DNA from: Lepidodermella squamata
Lineage: Eukaryota > Gastrotricha
Direction of reading: 5' to 3'
Assembly (NCBI GenBank): GCA_047495785.1
Contig: JBLDXI010000127.1
Coordinates: 1 to 21,163 of the forward strand
Length of the DNA stretch: 21,163 bases
Below are positions 6,957 through 15,560 of this stretch, piece after piece. Within the stretch, counting starts at the first letter, position 1. Every line of letters begins with the position of its first letter. The position numbers and the translations under genes are program-made. The notes under the pieces were generated by a model that was given only the letters and a program-made list of their open reading frames with translations, made no database searches and was not told where the DNA came from.

Positions 6957-9509
6957 ATGAAATTTGACAATTCCTTTCTACTCGTAATTGCTGTAAAACA
7001 GGTGTGTGCCAGGGAGTTTACTGAGTTCTATGAATCTTCAGCTTTTGCTTCGCAGATTATTTATGCATTAACGGCCTCAGCAAACACTTGCCGTATTCCG
7101 GTGATAGAAAATGCAGTTTTCAGCTCGATTTCGGGCGAAAAGCTCTCTGCAGGTAACAAAGTTGTTTCTGGGACGATTGTCACGATAAAATGTCCAACGG
7201 ATTACCAACCTCGAGGAGCTGTTTGCTATCGGAATAACATCTGGCTACCGCCATTCGAGATATGTAAATCCGAATCTATCCAAGAAATGGTAGACTTTGC
7301 TCTGCTCCTATGATACACAGCTACCGTGTTTAATTTTAAAGGCTCCAGTTGAAGCTTTTTCAGCATGTTCCGGGTTTGTTTGCGCCAACAAAAAATGCAT
7401 ATCTGGCGCGTTCAGGTTAGCAAGAATCGACTTAAAAAAGCATTATACCCTGACATTCCGATAATTAGATGCGACGGCGATGATGACTGTGGTATGAAAA
7501 TTCCTGAAAGTTCCATTTCGTCAATCATTTCCACGCCCAGGTGATGGCAGTGACGAATTGAAATGCGGATCTGCTGAGTTGAACGCAAGTAATTTCTTGA
7601 CTGAAGTATCAACTAATTCGTGTCTGTTTCTTAGAAATGTGGATCCGACAAGTTTCCTTGTTTAGTGAGCAAACAATGCATCGACCGGCAATATGTGTTT
7701 CGTCTTTTAAATAAGCCTTTGAGACCGAGATAACCTTTTTCTTTATAGATGTGACTACGATTCTGACTGCGATGATGCTAGCGATGAAATTGGATGTTTT
7801 GAACGAGTTTTTGTAAGACAATTAAACCTTCGACTATTGGTATTATGATTTGCTTATCTAGGTAACAACCACAACAGCAGCAACAACAAAGAGAGCGCCG
7901 ATTTGCAGAGGTTTCACTTGCGCGAATGGTAAGTGCATAAATTCTACGAACGTATGCGATCGGAAGGACGATTGCGGCGACAGTAGCGAAGAGGAAAACT
8001 GCACCCTTACTACGTCGATCGCAAGCACGACCTTGAGAGCAGTAACTACGGTATTTAATTCGCTTATACTTATGATTATATGAATAACTTTTGAGTAATT
8101 TTAGCTACCCTCAAGGGCAGCAAATCGATGCTCAAATTTTGAATTCCAATGCGCGAATTCGAAATGCGTATCGATACTATACAGGTGAGGATTAAAGTTT
8201 TGATTTTTTCCCGGCAATTCTTAAAAAATTACTTAGATGCGATTCAGAAAACGATTGCGGAGACAACTCTGACGAAATAGGTTGCGCGGCCGAGGCCCGT
8301 CAGGTTACATTTTCAACCGCGCTGTAGATGACCAATTCATTTTCCCCATGCAGCCTCCAATTTGCAATGGATTTCGTTGCCGGTCCAGTGGCAAATGCAT
8401 ACAAAGGTTTAATCTCTGAAGTGCATTCTCTTTACATTCTGAAACTCTTCTGTTCTCTTAGCCCTTGGGTTTGCGACGGGGAGGGTTTGTTAAATTTGTA
8501 TTCACAAGTTCCTTTTTAACTTGGATCTTTCAAGAGGACTGCCCCGATGGGTCGGACGAGACAAACTGTCAAGCCACTACGACTAGATCGCGAACAGCGG
8601 CTAGAATGAGACCAACCACTCGGCAGCCTGGTCAAACAACGGTAACCCCGACATCATCCTGGAATTCAAGCCAATGTGGTGTTGTCCATATTCCTCGCAC
8701 GATTTTCGGTGGGTCATTTGCAACTCCGGGCGAATTCCCGTGGGTTGTCAAAATCTACACGAAATTCTCCGGGGCAAGCTCGCTGTCGGGATGTGGAGCA
8801 GCCTTGATATCCAACCAGTGGTTACTAACCGCCGCCCACTGCATAACGGATGACGAAAGAGGTGCCAGAATTGAATGGGTGAAAGCTCTTCTAGGTCGCT
8901 ACGACCTTTCAGCGCGCGATGAAGGCGGCGATGAGAAGAGGTCAACACAGGTTTTTCGACACCCAAACTACGACCAGAGCCGTAACTGGAACTACGACTT
9001 TGCGCTGATCAAACTCAGTTCAGTCGTTAATTTAAATGAAGCGATTCACCCGGTTTGTCTGCCTGATGAAACAAACTGCCAAAGCAGCGTATCTTCGACC
9101 TCAACCTCGATTGATGGCTGCGAGAATGTTGTAGTTGCAGGTTGGGGTAGAACGGAATGTAAGTCTCTACCTCTTCAAGTTTCATCCAATTTTTGAATTT
9201 TAAATCTTAGCTAATACCTCATCCCCCGTACTCAAAATGGCTGAACTGAACATCAATAGCCGTACAGCTTGCAACAGGGCTTACTCCGGTGGGTTATCAG
9301 ACGCTCAACTTTGCGTGGGCAATGGAAGCCCATCGACTTGTACTGGAGACAGCGGAGGACCGTTACTCTGCAAATCCGAGGGCAGAACCAGAGTTATCGG
9401 CGTTGTTTCATGGGGAGCGTCCCGTTGCGGTCTAGGCGGTGCTCCTTCGGTTTTCGCCCGCGTCTGCAGCGTCTTATCCTGGATTAAACAAACCATGGCC
9501 ACGAAATAA
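6957..9509 (+). CDS. Protease A: CCP, five LDLa, S1 serine protease, left copy (626 aa)
   Basis: Fourteen exons: 6957-7001, 7056-7289, 7342-7415, 7469-7491, 7541-7584, 7635-7696, 7749-7812, 7862-8050, 8105-8184, 8237-8303, 8354-8406, 8462-8484, 8535-9158, 9211-9509. Every intron is 49-55 bp and every phase fits. Intron 5 (7585-7634) is GC-AG. A signal peptide (about 1-22) is followed by a CCP/sushi domain (27-85; Cys27, 61, 72, 85, Trp78). Five LDLa modules follow, each with the CD..DCxDxSDE calcium-site pattern, the last ending at Cys331. A Thr/Pro/Arg linker leads to an S1 domain from Ile376. The catalytic triad is His421, Asp474 and Ser575 (GDSGGP). Ser569 is at the trypsin Asp189 position, suggesting chymotrypsin-like specificity. 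Cys367 and the VCLP cysteine should tether the LDLa part after cleavage. The domain set recalls arthropod modular serine protease, a secreted immune-cascade initiator; that role is inference. Confidence 0.9.
7585..7634 (+). other. GC-AG intron in protease A, left copy
   Basis: The only reading that keeps the frame between LDLa 1 and LDLa 2 is a 50-bp intron beginning GCAAGT and ending TTCTTAG. Splicing at the GT four bases further would shift the second LDLa out of frame. GCAAGT is the usual consensus for the minor GC-AG class. Confidence 0.7.
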
Positions 9510-9531
9510 TGTTTCTTAAATTGTTTTCAAG

Positions 9532-9537
9532 AATAAA
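9532..9537 (+). promoter_or_regulatory. Polyadenylation signal, protease A, left copy
   Basis: AATAAA 22 bases after the stop codon. Mirrored at 15533-15538. Confidence 0.55.
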
Positions 9538-9770
9538 TTAAAGTTCCGGTCCTTTAATCTATTTTGCGGAAACTGCTGTACAGCTTGATATGACAAGTTT
9601 TAGAAGAACATGGATATTCCAATTTCGTGTTCAACTTCCAAGAAAAAAAATCTTTTTATGTGGATGAAAAATCTTCAACACGTATTTTTCACTACGGCGA
9701 ATAAAGTAGTAGTTGTAATGTCATACATGGTAAATTGCCCTGAATAGTGGTTATTGTTTTATTCCTGGCA

Positions 9771-12112
9771 ATGCAACGTGTTTTCATTTGTGTTATTGAT
9801 ATCCTGTTGATTCAGGTTTGGTTATCTTGCCAAATTCAAACGATCCATCATGATTTTTGTGCCCAGCTATCAGTGGGTGCTCGTTATCCATGCAATGGAT
9901 TCGTCTGTTCAAACCAGCGTTGTATAAAAGGAATTCAAAGGTTAGGCTTATCTTACGAATTCAGACTTTTTTCAAATCTTGAATTTATAATCAAGATGTG
10001 ACGGGGCTAATAACTGTGGTTGGCTGCAATTTAGGTGTATTTTGACCTATTTCTCCGATTTTTCACTAGGAGACGGAAGTGATGAACTCAGATGCAGCAT
10101 TCATGTGAGCATATAAATTCAAACTTAACACTCAGCTTACCTCCAATCTGGTTTAGGAATGTGGCGCCGATGAGTTTCCTTGCTTCAGAGGTACCAAATG
10201 TATCAACCGCAAATACGTGTAAGACAAGAATAATCTAGCATGGACTTTTATAATTGCTTGAAAAGGTGCGATTACTACCAGGATTGTCCAGATGGGAGCG
10301 ATGAAGTTGGTTGTTTCGAGCTGAGAGCAGTAGGCGCAGTAGGTTTAACGATCACTAGCAGGCTTTTCAATCCTGAAAATTCAGACAACTCGCAGAACAA
10401 CAACCGAACGACCAGTTTGCAAGGGCTTTTCATGCATGAATGGAGGTTGCATCAATGCTGCTTACGTCTGCGACAATGAAAACGATTGCGGCGACAGCAC
10501 TGATGAGATGAACTGCCGAACTTCGGCTTCCGAGACAACAACTTTGGCCCCCGTTAAAACCACGAGAACAAGAATAGTTAGCTTTCTATTTTTTGTAATT
10601 CGTAACATTTTCAACTACGCTTTCAGCAGACCACTACGTCTACAATGGCGCCATGCTCGATTTATGATTTCCAGTGCAAGAACTTCCGATGCATCTCTTC
10701 CTCGAAAAGGTTAACCGAAAAGATTTGTTTGCGATAAGTCATTCACGTCGTGGATTAGATGTGATTCCTATGATAACTGTGGAGACAACAGCGATGAGAC
10801 GGACTGCCCATCTATGCGTTGGACCACAAGAACAAGGCCAGTCACTTTAATTGCCTCAAATAAAGACACAGTTTGTTGAGCCATATGCACCACTGAATGT
10901 ATTGCATCCGTCTTTTTCCAGGCTTCAATCCCGTATTTATGCTCAATAGAACAATTCAAATGCGATAACTCGAAATGCGTACATCGGAATTTTAGGTCAG
11001 TTACAATTTTATGCTCAACTTCGTAATTATTTCATTAAATAAAGATGCGATGGTGATAACGATTGTGGAGACCATTCGGATGAGCAAAACTGTGGCCAGG
11101 TTCATTATCTTACAACAAGGAGTTTTGAGATTAAAAGAAATTCATAGATGGTCTGTGACGGCTTTCGCTGTACTTCAAATGGCCTCTGTATTCGCAAGTA
11201 AGTGTCCCCTTACTTAATTGGCCTTCCTAACGTATCATACTTATTAGATCTTGGGTTTGTGATGGTGACGGTTTGTTGTCTTGTAGATGCATAGGCCTGG
11301 CTCTATTTTGAGCTTATAAAAGGGGACTGCCCCGATTCCTCCGATGAGCGAAGTTGCAACCGAGTGTATGAATCGGATACAACTCGACGAACCACAACCA
11401 GCACCACACGAACGACTACTACGCAGACTAGCACTACCGAGCATACTACAACAACCAGACGAACTACAACTAGAAAACCCCCCACAACATCATCTGAAAG
11501 ACTTACTTCAACGATATCGTCGCAACCTAATGACCAATGCGGTACTACGGCGTTAAATCCAATCTATGGAGGGACCATTGCTAACCACGGCGACTTCCCT
11601 TGGGTAGTCAAAACTTACACCAAATTCTATGGCTCCGATTTGATGATTGGTTGCGGGGCGGCCCTCATTTCAGACCAATGGCTGCTGACAGCCGCCCATT
11701 GCATCACCGACAGAGTGAGGGACGCCCGGGTTGAATATGTCAGAGCTCTCATCGGCCGGCATGACCTCTCGCTTGGCGACGAAGGTGGGTATGACGTTCG
11801 AATCGAATCAGGTTTTCCGTCATCCAAGCTACGATGTCAAAAGATAACTGGAATCATGATTTTGCTCTGGTGAAGCTGAGCGCTCCTGTCATATTTCAGT
11901 CATTTATACAGCCCATCTGCCTGCCTGAAGCATCTACATGCCAGAGCACCATTTCGCCTACGGCTGACGTCTATCGATGGTTGTGAAAGAGTGATGGTTG
12001 CCGGATGGGGAAGGGACGGAGTTTGTAAGTTGAGCCTGAAATAAAAATCATCCGTTTGAACTCGCTATCTCATTTCGCAGCGAGTTACGACTCCGATGTG
12101 TTGCGAATGGCC
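9771..12112 (+). pseudogene. Protease B, left copy: truncated and frameshifted
   Basis: Exons 1-13 are identical to the intact right copy: 9771-9815, 9867-9940, 9996-10018, 10070-10104, 10157-10218, 10266-10329, 10385-10576, 10627-10709, 10759-10870, 10922-10995, 11045-11099, 11148-11197, 11248-11270. Exon 14 starts at 11323. Against the right copy it has extra bases at about 11801 (A), 11838 (C), 11966 (G), 12013-12015 (G) and 12022-12024 (TT), and lacks one T near 12070. The first insertion breaks the frame after residue Arg457, soon after the catalytic histidine, so the aspartate is lost. The last exon stops about 30 bases in, at the palindrome junction (12112), so the catalytic serine is also lost. 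As given, the copy cannot encode an active protease. The indels may be assembly errors rather than mutations. Confidence 0.88.
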
Positions 12113-12573
12113 AAAATAACACCCAAACATCGCCGTTTTGCAGCATGCCGTTGCCTCGACAGAGCCAAAGTGTCGTTTTGTGAGATTCGATTTCTCGTTA
12201 TGAACACATACCTCTCGAGTGTAAGCGCGCATGTGAGAACAAATGATGTTGTTAATCCCCAAGTAGTAAGTGGCCATGAGATGTAATTCGAAATGAAGCG
12301 CAGCCATTCAACCTCTAAATCGCTTTGCCTGGCGATGATGAACAAGATTTGGCTGATATTATGCACGAGTTGCACAGCAGCCAATGCTGTTAAGTAAACG
12401 TAAGTAGGCGCTTTGAAGATCTTAGAATCTCGCATTATCGAAATGCTGAGTGAATTGTAAAAAAATGCGACAAAGACCAAGGGTGGGATGACATAATAAG
12501 ATATGGAGTCATAATACCCTCTTTGAACAATACAGTTGCTTGAATTGGATGTCTTGAAATCAACTATGGCCAT
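12113..12573 (-). pseudogene. Second FMRFamide-receptor-like GPCR (GPCR2), 5' fragment
   Basis: The open frame from the ATG at 12571-12573 matches GPCR1 through TM1, TM2, TM3 and the second intracellular loop. Shared features are N-glycosylation sites near residues 9-12 and 72, an APTYVYLT motif matching SPTYVFLT of GPCR1, WPLTTWG, and ERY at 120-122. About 154 residues are genuine. The frame then crosses the junction into antisense protease B sequence and stops eight codons later at 12085. TM4-TM7 are missing. GPCR1 and GPCR2 flank the two proteases in the same direction on the minus strand, so this looks like a tandemly duplicated receptor whose 3' part was cut by the fold-back. If the fold-back is an assembly error, the rest of the gene exists elsewhere in the genome. 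Confidence 0.8.
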
Positions 12574-12579
12574 TTTATT
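12574..12579 (-). promoter_or_regulatory. AATAAA between protease B and GPCR2
   Basis: On the minus strand AATAAA directly abuts the GPCR2 start codon and lies about 120 bases past the protease B stop codon. It is the only hexamer seen in this 125-bp gap. It could serve protease B, in which case the two genes almost touch, or be chance in an AT-rich leader. Confidence 0.3.
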
Positions 12580-12698
12580 ATATATTATTACAACTGCGCT
12601 TCTCTACTGGACGGTTTTTAGTAGATTTCTGTTTTGAATTGATGTGCGCAATCAAGATAGCTCGGTATATTTTTGGATCATCTTTGAACAGAAATCGA

Positions 12699-15299
12699 TT
12701 AGTTTCTCGCCATTGTGTCTCTAATCCATGGAAGAACAGCGCAGACCCTGCTAAATACAGCGGGCGTTTCTAATCCACATCGCGCTGATCCCCAGGAAAC
12801 TACGCCTATTACTTTCGCTAGGCCTGAGGCGGTGCAAATCAACGGTCCTCCGCTATCACCGACACAAGTAGTAGGCCGTCCATCACCTACACAGATTTGA
12901 GCATCGGACAAAGTAATACCAAAGGCGTTGAGACAAGCTTCAGTGCTGTTTACTCTCATTTGGGCCATTCGCAACACATCGGAGTCGTAACTCGCTGCGA
13001 AATGAAGATAGCGAGTTCAAACGGATGATTTTTATTTCAGGCTCAACTTACACTCCGTCCTTCCCCATCCGGCAACCATCACTCTTTCACAACCATCGAT
13101 AGACGTAGCCGTAGGCGAAATGGTGCTCTGGCATGTAGATGCTTCAGGCAGGCAGATGGGCTGTATAAATGACTGAAATATGACAGGAGCGCTCAGCTTC
13201 ACCAGAGCAAAATCATGATTCCAGTTATCTTTTACATCGTAGCTTGGATGACGGAAAACCTGATTCGATCGAACGTCATACCCACCTTCGTCGCCAAGCG
13301 AGAGGTCATGCCGGCCGATGAGAGCTCTGACATATTCAACCCGGGCGTCCCTCACTCTGTCGGTGATGCAATGGGCGGCTGTCAGCAGCCATTGGTCTGA
13401 AATGAGGGCCGCCCCGCAACCAATCATCAAATCGGAGCCATAGAATTTGGTGTAAGTTTTGACTACCCAAGGGAAGTCGCCGTGGTTAGCAATGGTCCCT
13501 CCATAGATTGGATTTAACGCCGTAGTACCGCATTGGTCATTAGGTTGCGACGATATCGTTGAAGTAAGTCTTTCAGATGATGTTGTGGGGGGTTTTCTAG
13601 TTGTAGTTCGTCTGGTTGTTGTAGTATGCTCGGTAGTGCTAGTCTGCGTAGTAGTCGTTCGTGTGGTGCTGGTTGTGGTTCGTCGAGTTGTATCCGATTC
13701 ATACACTCGGTTGCAACTTCGCTCATCGGAGGAATCGGGGCAGTCCCCTTTTATAAGCTCAAAATAGAGCCAGGCCTATGCATCTACAAGACAACAAACC
13801 GTCACCATCACAAACCCAAGATCTAATAAGTATGATACGTTAGGAAGGCCAATTAAGTAAGGGGACACTTACTTGCGAATACAGAGGCCATTTGAAGTAC
13901 AGCGAAAGCCGTCACAGACCATCTATGAATTTCTTTTAATCTCAAAACTCCTTGTTGTAAGATAATGAACCTGGCCACAGTTTTGCTCATCCGAATGGTC
14001 TCCACAATCGTTATCACCATCGCATCTTTATTTAATGAAATAATTACGAAGTTGAGCATAAAATTGTAACTGACCTAAAATTCCGATGTACGCATTTCGA
14101 GTTATCGCATTTGAATTGTTCTATTGAGCATAAATACGGGATTGAAGCCTGGAAAAAGACGGATGCAATACATTCAGTGGTGCATATGGCTCAACAAACT
14201 GTGTCTTTATTTGAGGCAATTAAAGTGACTGGCCTTGTTCTTGTGGTCCAACGCATAGATGGGCAGTCCGTCTCATCGCTGTTGTCTCCACAGTTATCAT
14301 AGGAATCACATCTAATCCACGACGTGAATGACTTATCGCAAACAAATCTTTTCGGTTAACCTTTTCGAGGAAGAGATGCATCGGAAGTTCTTGCACTGGA
14401 AATCATAAATCGAGCATGGCGCCATTGTAGACGTAGTGGTCTGCTGAAAGCGTAGTTGAAAATGTTACGAATTACAAAAAATAGAAAGCTAACTATTCTT
14501 GTTCTCGTGGTTTTAACGGGGGCCAAAGTTGTTGTCTCGGAAGCCGAAGTTCGGCAGTTCATCTCATCAGTGCTGTCGCCGCAATCGTTTTCATTGTCGC
14601 AGACGTAAGCAGCATTGATGCAACCTCCATTCATGCATGAAAAGCCCTTGCAAACTGGTCGTTCGGTTGTTGTTCTGCGAGTTGTCTGAATTTTCAGGAT
14701 TGAAAAGCCTGCTAGTGATCGTTAAACCTACTGCGCCTACTGCTCTCAGCTCGAAACAACCAACTTCATCGCTCCCATCTGGACAATCCTGGTAGTAATC
14801 GCACCTTTTCAAGCAATTATAAAAGTCCATGCTAGATTATTCTTGTCTTACACGTATTTGCGGTTGATACATTTGGTACCTCTGAAGCAAGGAAACTCAT
14901 CGGCGCCACATTCCTAAACCAGATTGGAGGTAAGCTGAGTGTTAAGTTTGAATTTATATGCTCACATGAATGCTGCATCTGAGTTCATCACTTCCGTCTC
15001 CTAGTGAAAAATCGGAGAAATAGGTCAAAATACACCTAAATTGCAGCCAACCACAGTTATTAGCCCCGTCACATCTTGATTATAAATTCAAGATTTGAAA
15101 AAAGTCTGAATTCGTAAGATAAGCCTAACCTTTGAATTCCTTTTATACAACGCTGGTTTGAACAGACGAATCCATTGCATGGATAACGAGCACCCACTGA
15201 TAGCTGGGCACAAAAATCATGATGGATCGTTTGAATTTGGCAAGATAACCAAACCTGAATCAACAGGATATCAATAACACAAATGAAAACACGTTGCAT
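12699..15299 (-). CDS. Protease B: six LDLa, Thr-rich linker, S1 serine protease, right copy (627 aa, intact)
   Basis: Fifteen exons on the minus strand: 15255-15299, 15130-15203, 15052-15074, 14966-15000, 14852-14913, 14741-14804, 14494-14685, 14361-14443, 14200-14311, 14075-14148, 13971-14025, 13873-13922, 13800-13822, 13052-13747, 12699-12994. Introns are 47-57 bp with consistent phases. A signal peptide ([20 protein letters not shown]) precedes six LDLa modules; there is no CCP. A mucin-like linker (about 316-365) is mostly Thr, Ser and Arg. The S1 domain starts at Ile378 with His423, Asp476 and Ser577. Thr571 sits at the trypsin Asp189 position, so the specificity pocket is neither trypsin- nor chymotrypsin-typical. 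The residue before the IYGG start is Pro377, not Arg or Lys. Cys370 and the ICLP cysteine should form the tethering disulfide. It is a tandem paralogue of protease A, 261 bp upstream on the same strand. A secreted protease is certain in type; its pathway is unknown. Confidence 0.9.
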
Positions 15300-15532
15300 T
15301 GCCAGGAATAAAACAATAACCACTATTCAGGGCAATTTACCATGTATGACATTACAACTACTACTTTATTCGCCGTAGTGAAAAATACGTGTTGAAGATT
15401 TTTCATCCACATAAAAAGATTTTTTTTCTTGGAAGTTGAACACGAAATTGGAATATCCATGTTCTTCTAAAACTTGTCATATCAAGCTGTACAGCAGTTT
15501 CCGCAAAATAGATTAAAGGACCGGAACTTTAA

Positions 15533-15538
15533 TTTATT
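15533..15538 (-). promoter_or_regulatory. Polyadenylation signal, protease A, right copy
   Basis: AATAAA on the minus strand, 22 bases past the protease A stop codon. Confidence 0.55.
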
Positions 15539-15560
15539 CTTGAAAACAATTTAAGAAACA

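Larger units (their letters stand above)
3910..12112 (+). repeat. Left arm of a giant inverted duplication
   Basis: This arm matches the reverse complement of 12963-21163. Paired coordinates sum to 25070 from about 4076 to 11800, to 25073 outside a 3-bp indel near 4070, and to 25075 at the inner edge after six small indels. Between 4076 and 11800 I found two substitutions: 5235 (G here, A on the other arm) and 7560 (G here, T on the other arm). The outer 166 bp differ at 3961, 4013, 4018, 4037 and 4045 plus one ATT unit (three copies here, four on the right). The true outer end is unknown because the window stops inside the right arm. The arm is at least 8.2 kb. Confidence 0.97.
12113..12962. 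other. Unique spacer of the inverted duplication
   Basis: These 850 bp have no counterpart in the left arm. They are continuous with the right arm: on the minus strand they contain most of the last exon of protease B (12699-12994), a 125-bp intergenic stretch, and the start of a second GPCR (from 12573). The break with the left arm lies within GGCC at 12109-12112, bases shared by both sides. Confidence 0.85.

Noticed and set aside
7002-7055. Reading protease A exon 1 straight into exon 2 without splicing
   Set aside because: The 54-bp stretch is a multiple of three and open, but it has GT...CGCAG ends and typical intron length. Removing it joins the signal peptide to the CCP domain and gives the same 45-bp first exon as protease B.
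11303-11556. Alternative-frame reading frames over the Thr-rich linker of protease B
   Set aside because: They are shadows of the ACN-rich repeat coding for the Thr linker. The LDLa and S1 frame is the real one.
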